From NCBI GenBank assembly GCA_964641965.1, contig CAZXLD010000023.1, positions 10,048-74,047 on the forward strand: a stretch of 64,000 nt of DNA, written 5' to 3'. The notes under the pieces were generated by a model. It saw only the letters and a program-made list of their open reading frames with translations, was not told the DNA's origin and searched no databases. The translations under genes were made by a program, and so were the position numbers. This DNA comes from JAJDFU01 sp964641965. Lineage in GTDB: Bacteria > Bacteroidota > Bacteroidia > Chitinophagales > Saprospiraceae. Shown here piece by piece: positions 9,259-17,864 of this stretch (position 1 is the stretch's first letter; each line of letters opens with the position of its first letter).

Positions 9259-10722
9259 ATGACGCTTAGATACACCTTGCTCCTGTTTTCAGTATTTGGT
9301 CTACTGTATTGCAACCTGCCCAGAGTAGAAGGGCCTGGTTCGGGATCCCTACAATTGAATTCGATCACTCCGGACTCTGCTTTTGCTGGTGATACAGTAT
9401 TACTGGAAGGAACGGGATTCCCTTCGTCCACCTCGGACATTACTGTGGTATTTGGTTCGGACGGCTTCAACCCTCAAGAAGGTACTGTATTGGATATCAA
9501 TGGATCAGGTACCCAGATGAATGTTGAGGTTCCCGCGAATGCAGAGGCTGGGACGGTGCAAATAGAGGTAAATGGCGTAACTGTAAATGGTCCGACGTTC
9601 ACCGCACTGACTTGTGCCAATCTACCCACTTTCACGCTTCCCAATGATTCTATTCCGACTCCGTCAACAGTCCAATTTCAAGCTCCGATTCAAGATCCTT
9701 CCTTCTCCTACAGTTGGGATTTTGGTGGAGGGAATACTTCTACGGAGATCAATCCTAGTGTTTCCTTTTCCGGCCTTTCTACCAATACCAACCAAACCAT
9801 TCAACTTACCCTGACCAAAGGATCCTTTGAATGCGTACAACAAGCCGAAATTACCTTGGTGAATGGCCCCCTGCCCAACACCAGCGTATTAGCTTTTCTG
9901 GATGAGAGCAATCGATTGGTTTTTGCATCCCCTCAAACCGGAGAGGAACTGCTTACTACTGAAACCTTGGTTATTGGCAATCCAATTGAAAAGCTGGCTA
10001 TTGATTTTCAAAATCGAAGATTAATCATCTCTCCCGGCAACTTTGGTTCTTTACTGGTGGGTAACCTAAACGGTACCGGCCTGACTATCATCGGCAGTGG
10101 CTATTCTGCCGACCTCGCTGAAATTGGTGTTGATGAAGAAGATCAGCGCGTCTATTGGGTAGATGAAAAAGCCTACTTTGGCAATTTCGAATTGCATAGC
10201 GTACGGTACAATGGTACAGGAAAAACGGTATCGTCGGACTGGGTCGAAGATGCGGGCTTCCATAGTGATATGTTCATTGACAAGGATAGAAAAGAAATCC
10301 TGCTAGCGAACTCCTCCGATGGTCAGCCCTACATTAGGAGAAGCACCCTGGCAAATCCGGGAACGTCCCTTAGTAATGGCTTGTTTTTGCCTTTTGCCGG
10401 TCAGAATAATTTCTTCTCTGCTATGGGTTACAATCCCGTAGAGGAGATCGTTTACGTTTATGAGGGTGCTTTTAATGAGATCCGGTCCTATGATCTAACG
10501 GCCGCCACCCCTGAAAATACAGCCCAAACGATTGTCACCAATCCTACTTCTTTCACTGTAGACTATATCGCGCTTGACTTGGAGCAAGATATAATTTTCT
10601 GGCTCGACCGGGATAATGGTGGCGAGGTTGTTATTGAACAAGCTTCCATCAATGGAGGAAGCCCCAGTGTCTTCAAGACAGACGTGGCACAAACATTTCT
10701 GAAGTGGGGTATTGTCCGGTAA
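9259..10722 (+). CDS. Lipoprotein with IPT/TIG, PKD-like and six-bladed-propeller-like regions
   Basis: 487 aa. The N-terminus is a lipoprotein signal with lipobox LLYC (Cys at about residue 19). Residues about 36-115 look like an IPT/TIG domain (ITPDSAFAGDTVLLEGTGF). Residues about 118-200 look like a PKD fold (FSYSWDFGGGNTSTEINPSV). The remainder has repeated blades with YW and LD motifs (RVYWVDEK, IFWLDRDNGG), as in YWTD-type propellers that bind ligands or partner proteins. It follows the paralogue run after 93 nt and may have its own promoter. Location: outer membrane, probably surface exposed in a Bacteroidota. The ligand is unknown. Confidence 0.8.
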   Translation: MTLRYTLLLFSVFGLLYCNLPRVEGPGSGSLQLNSITPDSAFAGDTVLLEGTGFPSSTSDITVVFGSDGFNPQEGTVLDINGSGTQMNVEVPANAEAGTVQIEVNGVTVNGPTFTALTCANLPTFTLPNDSIPTPSTVQFQAPIQDPSFSYSWDFGGGNTSTEINPSVSFSGLSTNTNQTIQLTLTKGSFECVQQAEITLVNGPLPNTSVLAFLDESNRLVFASPQTGEELLTTETLVIGNPIEKLAIDFQNRRLIISPGNFGSLLVGNLNGTGLTIIGSGYSADLAEIGVDEEDQRVYWVDEKAYFGNFELHSVRYNGTGKTVSSDWVEDAGFHSDMFIDKDRKEILLANSSDGQPYIRRSTLANPGTSLSNGLFLPFAGQNNFFSAMGYNPVEEIVYVYEGAFNEIRSYDLTAATPENTAQTIVTNPTSFTVDYIALDLEQDIIFWLDRDNGGEVVIEQASINGGSPSVFKTDVAQTFLKWGIVR

Positions 10723-10893
10723 GGAGTAGAGCTGTTAGGGAGACAGGTAGGCTTGAAATCGATAAAAGACACCTTAATTTTATTTGTAATTCATTCATCA
10801 CCAGTGGCTTAATCAAATAATCTTTATTGAATTCTACTTATCTAAATGCGGCTACCCATTTACAGGCCTTTTTACCCATAACACCTGAAAACC

Positions 10894-13167
10894 ATGAAAA
10901 AGCACCCTTTCTATATTATAGCTATTTGCTTAATGCTGATGGCTGCTTGTGACTTGCCAAAAGTCGACGATTTTATACCTATAGCAGCTGATTTTTCCGT
11001 CTCCAACGATGGCTGTATTGCGCCTTGTACAGTTAGCTTTACCAATAATTCGCAGGGTGATGGGCTCTCCTATCAATGGAGCTTTGGCGACCCGAATTCC
11101 GGTGGCAACAATACATCTACCCAAGAAAATCCAACACATGAATATGTCAATCCAGGTATCTACACGGTCCAATTGACAGTGACAGATGCCTCTAACCAGC
11201 AGGATACAGCTACCCAATCCGTTACAATTCAGGTTCCTCCGGGTATGGTAATGGCCGATTTTACTATTGCCAATGATAGCTGCGTTGCCCCTTGTACGGT
11301 GGCCTTCACCAATAATTCCCTAGGCGAAAACCTGACCTATCTCTGGGATTTTGGAGATCCGGCCTCTGGCAATCAGAATATCTCTTCCCTGGAAAATCCA
11401 ACTCATGCCTACGCACAAGCCGGTACCTATCAGGTACAGTTAATCGTATCGAATCCGGATAGTCAAAGCGACACGCTGACCAGTTCGGTGACTATTCGCG
11501 CTCAGGAGGTGGAGATAGTTGCCTCTTTTACCGTCGAGAACGATAGTTGCATCGCAGCTTGCACGGTGACCTTCACCAATACTTCTCAAGGAAATGCGCT
11601 AACTTATTTGTGGGATTTTGGAGATCCGGATGCTGGCCCCGACAATAGCTCTGCCCAGGAAAACCCAACGCATTTATATAATTCGGGAGGGAGCTACCAA
11701 GTAATCCTACAGGTAACGGATTCTGCCGGGATTACCCTAGCTGATACACAGACGGTTTTCATCCAGGAAAGCCAGTTACCTATAGCTAGTTTTAGGATCG
11801 AATTAGACGGAGACTGCCCTACCCTACCCTGTCAGGCACGATTCATTAACGAGTCCGAAAATGCCACTTCCTTTCAATGGGATTTTGATGGGGATGGAAC
11901 GGTAGAGGAGACTGTTTCCGGCTTGGAAGATCGCTTCTTTACCTATCAAAATCACGGTAGATACTCGGCGGTATTGACCGCTTCCAACGGTGTAGAATTC
12001 AACTCAGATACGCTGCAGATAGATGTCTTGCCTGCTACCTTTTATTCTTTTTATGATCAAAGTGGCGATGATGCCGGGCAATCTGCCGCCTTATCTACAG
12101 ATAGGATGGCCTATGCTATTACCGGCACCACGGAAGATGAAGATGTTCTCTTCCTGACGCTTGACCTCGATGGGAATATTCTTGCTGGTTCCGGCAGCTT
12201 GGGTTCTGCCGGCTTCGATGGTGCAGATCTCACCCCAACGTCTAGCGGAGGGTTTGTTGTTTTGGCTAATAGTAACAACAAACTAAAGCTGATCAATACT
12301 ACTACCGGAACCGAAAATGAATTCTTCGACTCCAATACGCGAGGAAATGCCATAGCCGCAACAGCCAGTGGCGAATTTATCGTAGCCGCTCGCAACCGGA
12401 GGCTGGTTGGCTCCCCTACCAATACCAATAACTCGGGTTACTTCTTATTCCGCTTCAACAACAGTCTGCAACGATTATCGGATGAATTTGCGATCTGGAC
12501 CTCAATAGGGGAAGGGCCTTCCGTCTCAGGGGCCACTGTCATGACCTTGACTCAGGCAGGCCAGATTGTAGCCGCTGGTGATACCTACCTGGATTGTACC
12601 AGCGACTTTGGGGAAAACCCTATCCTGACCGTCACCCAGAGTACTCCCTCTAACCTCAATAGCGGTACCCTATGCACGCAACTGGATCTAAACTATGGAG
12701 GTGTAGGCAGTTATATCCCTAGCGGTATACAGGAGCTTCCAAATGGAGCGGGCTATATTTTCAGCGGGCGATCTACAAGGGTGGAAGCAGGCGGAGCAGT
12801 TGTTCGGCTGGATGGCTCTTTTACTTTTAAATGGGAAGCCCCCTTCGGCAGCGGCGTGGAAAGCAGCTATTCCTCAACCGCCACTTCAGTTGCTTTAGCC
12901 CATGATGGCGGGGTGGTCGTGGCCGGCTATGACAGAGAAACTTTTTCAGACCCTTTTGAATTACTATTGATCAAGTATGATATCGATGGCAACGAAGTCT
13001 GGCAAAAAAGGCATCCGGTACCTGAAGCTCTGGGGAGCAGCTCCAGAGCCTACGATATTATTGCCACTGACGATAGTGGCTTCCTGATCACCGGAGAGAT
13101 CTTCGGAGGAATAGACACCAAAGTGCTGCTCCTGAAAACGGATTCGCAAGGTGAAATTTGGGAGTAA
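10894..13167 (+). CDS. Lipoprotein with four tandem PKD domains and a C-terminal propeller-like region
   Basis: 757 aa. The lipobox is LMAAC (Cys at about residue 19). Four PKD domains follow at about residues 30-112, 117-202, 207-292 and 298-378. The first three have the classic Y-x-W-x-F-G-D-P signature and the fourth has FQWDFDGDG. Each also has a Cys-x3/4-Cys pair near its start (CIAPC, CVAPC, CIAAC, CPTLPC), which suggests one disulfide per domain. Residues about 380-757 have repeats ending in strands such as GGFVVLAN, GGVVVAGYD and SGFLITGE, followed by LLLIKYD-type strands. This is a propeller pattern common in Bacteroidota surface proteins. Role: adhesion or binding at the cell surface is inferred. 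Confidence 0.84.
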   Translation: MKKHPFYIIAICLMLMAACDLPKVDDFIPIAADFSVSNDGCIAPCTVSFTNNSQGDGLSYQWSFGDPNSGGNNTSTQENPTHEYVNPGIYTVQLTVTDASNQQDTATQSVTIQVPPGMVMADFTIANDSCVAPCTVAFTNNSLGENLTYLWDFGDPASGNQNISSLENPTHAYAQAGTYQVQLIVSNPDSQSDTLTSSVTIRAQEVEIVASFTVENDSCIAACTVTFTNTSQGNALTYLWDFGDPDAGPDNSSAQENPTHLYNSGGSYQVILQVTDSAGITLADTQTVFIQESQLPIASFRIELDGDCPTLPCQARFINESENATSFQWDFDGDGTVEETVSGLEDRFFTYQNHGRYSAVLTASNGVEFNSDTLQIDVLPATFYSFYDQSGDDAGQSAALSTDRMAYAITGTTEDEDVLFLTLDLDGNILAGSGSLGSAGFDGADLTPTSSGGFVVLANSNNKLKLINTTTGTENEFFDSNTRGNAIAATASGEFIVAARNRRLVGSPTNTNNSGYFLFRFNNSLQRLSDEFAIWTSIGEGPSVSGATVMTLTQAGQIVAAGDTYLDCTSDFGENPILTVTQSTPSNLNSGTLCTQLDLNYGGVGSYIPSGIQELPNGAGYIFSGRSTRVEAGGAVVRLDGSFTFKWEAPFGSGVESSYSSTATSVALAHDGGVVVAGYDRETFSDPFELLLIKYDIDGNEVWQKRHPVPEALGSSSRAYDIIATDDSGFLITGEIFGGIDTKVLLLKTDSQGEIWE

Positions 13168-13209
13168 CCAGAAGCCACCTCTTTTTGGAATTAGATTGAA
13201 TGTCGGAAG

Positions 13210-14688
13210 ATGGTAAACGAAGATTTTAAAGCCCAAGGTAGAATACAAGCGATACTGAAAATTGCTTACTCTTTCCTTTATCGTCCCTTCCTCTTTTCCA
13301 TCTGTTCTACATTCCTCTGTTCTACATTCCTTCCAGCTCAACCCAACCTTTCCACCCAACATCAGATCCATGGGCTGAATCTACTCGAAGATTATTTGCT
13401 CCCGGATGTTTTCTACTATGCCCCCGGGAATATCAGCCTCTCCTTCGAAACCAATGGCCAGCCCCGCTTCCAACTGCTCCAAATGCGGTATACCGGTACT
13501 GCTTGTCGGGCTGATCAAGGCGAAGTGCGATTCACCAACCTGGTGCAGCTGACCCTCCAAATGGAAGCCCACTCCCCTGCCCTCTTGAATAAAGTGAAAA
13601 CCCAATTAGGACCTCAAGCCCAGCTTCGCCCTCTTCCCATTCGCAATATGGAAGCCTATCTGGTCACCCCGATTGGAGAAAGCCCCGATCTGGCCCGTCA
13701 ATACCAAAAAATTGGGACAACTGGCGGATTTGAAAGCACTGGATTGGGAGGTAACGGGTACTGGCGAGAGCGGACCTATACCCTGCGTCTGGATAATGCC
13801 GAAGCCCAATTGCTCTGGGACCAGGTGACCAACGGAAAACTGGCCTTAAGCATGACCTATGCCTTTTATGCTGAGGTAATTCCTGGGATTCAAGGGGGTG
13901 AAGTGCAGCTAAGCGGCGACTCGGCAGCCGTGGAAACCATCAAAAACCAGATCGGAGGCGATCAACTAATCGACGAAGGTGATACGCTTTTGGCCACCCA
14001 CTTGATCCACCAGGATGCCTTCCCTGTAGAAATTGATCCCCAACAATGGCCTGAAACCCTCAAGCAGCTCGATATCAATGAAGGTGTACCACCAGCCTAT
14101 GCCGCCCTGGAGATCAAGTGTTTTGACTTTGTCGATGACTTACGTCCCGATCTGGCTATCAAAAAGGTTGAGATCGAAGCTACAGCTGTCAATGGGAGAC
14201 CGGTGAGCCTGGAAAAGCAATTTACCCGGGGAGAACTGGACCGCCACACCTTAGAGATCAATTTCCCTTATGCTATACGGATGGATCGAAGTATGCGCTA
14301 CCGGGTCACCGAGTTTACTTTAGCTGGTGAACGAGATAAAGGCCCCTGGCAAGAGAAAGATCCCTGCACTGGCTTGATTGACATAACTACCGCCTTTAGA
14401 GACAACCCGATTGGTAAGAAAAGCCTGGAAGTGGAAGCCAATTTGGAAAACCTGGCTGAAAACGGAGTGGAACAAATGCAACTCGTTGTATTCGCTGACT
14501 TAGGTGGCGATCCCATCCAACAATGGCTGGATTTTACCCCAACAGATCCCTCGCCCATTCAGGTGCTTACATTCCGGTATGATTTGGATAGGCCGGTCTA
14601 TTATGAAGTTCTAACCAAGCATCAGGATGGACAGGTCCAAGGATCTGGCAAGAAAATGCTGAACACCGATTACCTCTATTTAAGGTGA
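13210..14688 (+). CDS. Secreted member of the local paralogue family with a duplicated signal-peptide core
   Basis: 492 aa. The only in-frame Met before the hydrophobic core is at 13210, giving a long n-region and a signal core at about residues 22-43 ending LPAQ. The family N-terminal block follows: DVFYYAPGNISLS, QPRFQLLQMRYTG. The central AYLVTP and LDNAEAQLLW parts correspond to the SxxAP and GAQLL parts of the longer members. The C-terminal part has SLEVEANLENLAENGVEQMQLVV, matching the FEADLDEL block. The NLNDPFFQHRD segment is reduced. It is 42 nt after the PKD lipoprotein on the same strand. Its signal peptide contains a perfect 15-bp tandem duplication, annotated separately. Function unknown. 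Confidence 0.8.
   Translation: MVNEDFKAQGRIQAILKIAYSFLYRPFLFSICSTFLCSTFLPAQPNLSTQHQIHGLNLLEDYLLPDVFYYAPGNISLSFETNGQPRFQLLQMRYTGTACRADQGEVRFTNLVQLTLQMEAHSPALLNKVKTQLGPQAQLRPLPIRNMEAYLVTPIGESPDLARQYQKIGTTGGFESTGLGGNGYWRERTYTLRLDNAEAQLLWDQVTNGKLALSMTYAFYAEVIPGIQGGEVQLSGDSAAVETIKNQIGGDQLIDEGDTLLATHLIHQDAFPVEIDPQQWPETLKQLDINEGVPPAYAALEIKCFDFVDDLRPDLAIKKVEIEATAVNGRPVSLEKQFTRGELDRHTLEINFPYAIRMDRSMRYRVTEFTLAGERDKGPWQEKDPCTGLIDITTAFRDNPIGKKSLEVEANLENLAENGVEQMQLVVFADLGGDPIQQWLDFTPTDPSPIQVLTFRYDLDRPVYYEVLTKHQDGQVQGSGKKMLNTDYLYLR
13301..13330 (+). repeat. Perfect 15-bp tandem duplication inside a signal peptide
   Basis: The 15-mer TCTGTTCTACATTCC occurs twice back to back. In the reading frame of the 13210 gene it gives CSTFL-CSTFL, so it lengthens the hydrophobic signal core by five residues without a frameshift. 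The unit resembles the intergenic repeat at 46171-46206 at most positions. Confidence 0.85.
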
Positions 14689-14718
14689 CAGTAAAGGCAA
14701 CTTAAGTCGTCAGCACTG

Positions 14719-15540
14719 TCATTTCCCCATTTTTACCCGCATCCGTACGCCCATGCCAGAAGGTCTCAGCGAGGGTACTCCCTTCCCACTGGCAGCCAAA
14801 TTCGGCACTAAAAACGGATCTACTTGCAGACGACCCAGCTTTCTCGCTTTTTTGTCCTGTATGATCCGAGTAATCAGAATGGCTCCAGCTGTAGCCACCA
14901 ATGCCGATCCACCAATCAACAGCCATTGCCCAGTCTTATATTTTGAGTTGAGGTCATTGTAGAATTCATCCCGGGTCGTTCCCGCATCGTCCCATACTGG
15001 AGAAGTAGGATCTGGATTTTCCTCGTAGAACTTGTAATCATCGCTACCCGTACCGTTTTGCCCCACAATTACAGCGCCGGATACAATTAGGGCTAAACCG
15101 GAGGCACTCAAAATACCAAGCCCGGCGGTAACCGGTGCACCTGTCCGCATGGATGGTTCCTTAGCTACTGATTTTTGAGCATCCATACAGGGATCAAGTG
15201 GATCAGTAGCCATTACCACTACGGATATATTGCTAATATCGACAGTTTGATAGCCGTCTTGCTTGTAATACCAGGTGATCTTGAGATTATCGCCGGCTAT
15301 AACCTGGCCGGTACCCGAGATATATGTCTTGGGACGAATATTGTCATTGCTGGTTTTAAGTGAAACATCAAATAACCGATGGCTTCCATTTGGCGGAAGG
15401 TCGTAGGTGATTTCCAGTTTATCTTCATCCAGGATTACCCGGTCCTGGTAGTTCTTGGCAAAATTACAATCGGAAGATTGGGTCCAGGTCAGGGTTGTCA
15501 GAGCAAAAAGCAACAACAAGGTCAGACTTGTCTTTTTCAT
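14719..15540 (-). CDS. Secreted/membrane protein with two transmembrane segments, partner of the caspase-like protein
   Basis: 273 aa of no recognised family. A signal peptide (about 1-20) is followed by a beta-rich extracytoplasmic domain (LEITYDLPP, LKITWYYKQ, TVDISNISVVVMA). Two hydrophobic helices follow at about residues 134-156 (VTAGLGILSASGLALIVSG) and 206-227 (WLLIGGSALVATAGAILI), then a basic C-terminal tail of about 45 residues. It starts 29 nt after the stop of the caspase-like gene on the same strand, so the two form an operon. The helix pair could anchor or signal for the caspase-like partner. That is inference from gene order only. Confidence 0.75.
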   Translation of the reverse strand: MKKTSLTLLLLFALTTLTWTQSSDCNFAKNYQDRVILDEDKLEITYDLPPNGSHRLFDVSLKTSNDNIRPKTYISGTGQVIAGDNLKITWYYKQDGYQTVDISNISVVVMATDPLDPCMDAQKSVAKEPSMRTGAPVTAGLGILSASGLALIVSGAVIVGQNGTGSDDYKFYEENPDPTSPVWDDAGTTRDEFYNDLNSKYKTGQWLLIGGSALVATAGAILITRIIQDKKARKLGRLQVDPFLVPNLAASGKGVPSLRPSGMGVRMRVKMGK

Positions 15541-15569
15541 GTAGGGAAAGATTTTAGGTTCTTTGATGA

Positions 15570-17150
15570 TTATGGGTTTTGTCGAACATAAATGGCAAAG
15601 TCCTTTTCAGCCGAAAGCTTAGGGATAATTTCCGGATGCTGGGGCTTTCCTTTTTGGTTTTTCACCATGGTAGGCACCCGGCTTTCCAGGTAAGAAAACA
15701 ATTCCCCTATGGTGACAATACCGTCTTTTTTCTGCAGATCAGCCATTCCTTGCTTCAACCCTTCTACAATCGATTCGGTAAAGGCCCCATTTTTCCAGGC
15801 CTCATCTTCATAGGAATACTCCTCCTTGCGACTAGAGGTCACAATGATCGTAGCATCCTTGACCTGATTCAACTGAAAAATTGCCTGATTAATGGCTTCC
15901 GGATCTATGGAAACCCCTTTCTCTCCGGAAGCGGCTGCACTATGGCAGGCATCAATCAAGATAACCTTTTTGCAACGAAGCCGGTCCAGCCGGTTGGTGA
16001 TATCTTCTTTAAAATTGACGGAGGTAATATCCTTGGCCGAGGGATCGTAATCATTCCCCTGGATCCAAAAATTATTGTCCATGATAAACCCGTGCGAGGA
16101 AATAAACAGCAGCACTAAGTCATTGGCTTTAATCTCCCCAAAGCGCTGTTTGGCTTCCAACCGGGCAACCGCTTTTTTAATTGCTGTAGTTGAAGCTTCT
16201 TTCCCAATCAAAGGCTGGATCTCTACCTTGCCAAACAAGCTTGGTTTTTCTTTTAGAGGCTGAAACAATTGCACAATATCTTTTGCATCTGCTGAGGAAT
16301 ACATCAGGTCACGCTGCACCCCAATAGAAATCAGATGCAGATCCGGAGCCGTAAGGGGCACATAGGAGAACTTTAATACTTCTGAAGCAGCTCCCCTAGC
16401 CTTTAATTGAAGAGTCTGAAAAGCAGAAGAGTTTTGCACCGGCAATACATCTGAGAAATAAAATTTTCCAGCCTCACCGGTCAAAGTAGCAGCCGAACTG
16501 GGAGCAAAAGAAGTCCCATTGTAAATCAATTGGAGTTCCTGTAAGTCTAATCGGCCAAATGTTTCAATATTTAACGAAATCCGAAACTGGTCCTGATTGA
16601 GGATATAAGGATCACCAGCCAAGGCAAACAGATTGGGTACGGACCAATTGACCTTGGTTTCCAAGTCTTTGGAGATTCGAATAAACCGAACCGGCGCCTC
16701 TACGCGTGATCCATCCGAGCTGGTAATCTCAACCCGCACAATGTTAATATCCCGATTTCGATTGAGCTTAATCCTTCGGCGAAAAAGAAATTCTCCTTTC
16801 TTGGAAGCTAGGTTTACTTCCCCCGACTTGGAGCCGGCCAGGTTGATGTTATCTAAAATAACTTGGAAAGAAGAATCCGTTAAGGGGCTTGAAGATTGTA
16901 CTTTCATTTCCAGTACTACCTCGTCAAATGCTGAGATTTCGGTTGCCTTAGGGTAAATCCATTCTACGGTAATCGTTTCCGCTTTGCCGCGCATCACCGG
17001 TTTTGCCCAATCTTCCATTTTGGGCTTGGCTCCGGGATCAGTTTGCCCCTTGTTGCGCCTTTGGGCATGGAGAACACCAAAGGTCATCGTTAACACGAGT
17101 ATAAAACATACGATCTTACCCGCTTTCATCTCAAGTTTTAGGCTTTTCAT
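15570..17150 (-). CDS. Caspase-like (peptidase C14) secreted protein
   Basis: 526 aa. A signal peptide is present. The start at 17150 gives a long n-region, and the Met at 17129 is an equally good start. Residues about 50-280 are beta-rich and probably two immunoglobulin-like domains. Residues about 285-520 are a C14 caspase/metacaspase domain. The catalytic His is in LLFISSHGF and the catalytic Cys in ILIDACHSAAASG. The DACHS motif and the preceding hydrophobic strands are typical of bacterial caspase homologues (EC 3.4.22.-). Bacteroidota often carry secreted C14 proteins with unknown substrates. It is cotranscribed with the 273-aa membrane protein and is divergent from the 17257 gene. The nearby paralogue family is a possible substrate pool (inference). 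Confidence 0.88.
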   Translation of the reverse strand: MKSLKLEMKAGKIVCFILVLTMTFGVLHAQRRNKGQTDPGAKPKMEDWAKPVMRGKAETITVEWIYPKATEISAFDEVVLEMKVQSSSPLTDSSFQVILDNINLAGSKSGEVNLASKKGEFLFRRRIKLNRNRDINIVRVEITSSDGSRVEAPVRFIRISKDLETKVNWSVPNLFALAGDPYILNQDQFRISLNIETFGRLDLQELQLIYNGTSFAPSSAATLTGEAGKFYFSDVLPVQNSSAFQTLQLKARGAASEVLKFSYVPLTAPDLHLISIGVQRDLMYSSADAKDIVQLFQPLKEKPSLFGKVEIQPLIGKEASTTAIKKAVARLEAKQRFGEIKANDLVLLFISSHGFIMDNNFWIQGNDYDPSAKDITSVNFKEDITNRLDRLRCKKVILIDACHSAAASGEKGVSIDPEAINQAIFQLNQVKDATIIVTSSRKEEYSYEDEAWKNGAFTESIVEGLKQGMADLQKKDGIVTIGELFSYLESRVPTMVKNQKGKPQHPEIIPKLSAEKDFAIYVRQNP

Positions 17151-17256
17151 AACTCGGTGCAGATTTGACCTTCCATATAGATTTATATACTTTTAGCCTG
17201 GCCTGCATCTACACTATCAGTCATTTTTATCACTGTACAATATACGCCTAATACCT

Positions 17257-17844
17257 ATGGCACAAAAGGCCCTTTTTACTATCGTAATCTTATTGTTTTC
17301 CCTTTCCCAATCGGAAGCACAGGTAAGAAAAGCCCTCAATACATTCCTCGGAACGGAATTTTTTGATGAATTCACTGCCGCGCGCGATAGAGCGGAGGAT
17401 GCTGTCTTACAATTTCAGACTATCCAACATCGGTATTCAGATCAAGAGGTACAAATCATCATAGACTCCTACAATTCCTCCGCTGAGTATTTCAACCGCA
17501 CACTCTACAACATTAAGGATGACCTCCTGGATAAAAATAAGCGCAAGTACATCATTGCCTACCCGGATTCCTATTCCAAGCAGGTAGAGACTGACCTGCG
17601 CCGTGCCCAAGAATATTACCAGAATACCTTTCAAAAGGAAATCGTTCAGCTTACAGCCGGGGAGATTACAGGCTTTGCCTTTATTGCTATGATACCCGAA
17701 CTGATCAAGTACATCAAACTAGGTATTCAGGCCATCCAGAAGATCAAGAACGAATTCAACAAAATGAATGAAGCCATCCTGGACAAATATTTAATCGAAG
17801 AGTATCGGTTTCATACCTGGGATGAAATTACGGCCGGCAGGTAG
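17257..17844 (+). CDS. Secreted helical protein of unknown family, upstream of the C1A peptidase
   Basis: 195 aa with a signal peptide (about 1-21, ending SEAQ). The mature part is almost entirely helical and charged. It has a moderately hydrophobic segment at about residues 131-150 (GEITGFAFIAMIPELIKYIK) and a Lys-rich helix after it. I see no family motif. It precedes the C1A peptidase by 20 nt on the same strand, so the two are probably cotranscribed. An inhibitor or chaperone for the peptidase is one reading, because many papain-type peptidases travel with such partners, but nothing in the sequence proves it. Confidence 0.72.
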   Translation: MAQKALFTIVILLFSLSQSEAQVRKALNTFLGTEFFDEFTAARDRAEDAVLQFQTIQHRYSDQEVQIIIDSYNSSAEYFNRTLYNIKDDLLDKNKRKYIIAYPDSYSKQVETDLRRAQEYYQNTFQKEIVQLTAGEITGFAFIAMIPELIKYIKLGIQAIQKIKNEFNKMNEAILDKYLIEEYRFHTWDEITAGR

Positions 17845-17864
17845 ATTCCTCTAACCAATAGTCT

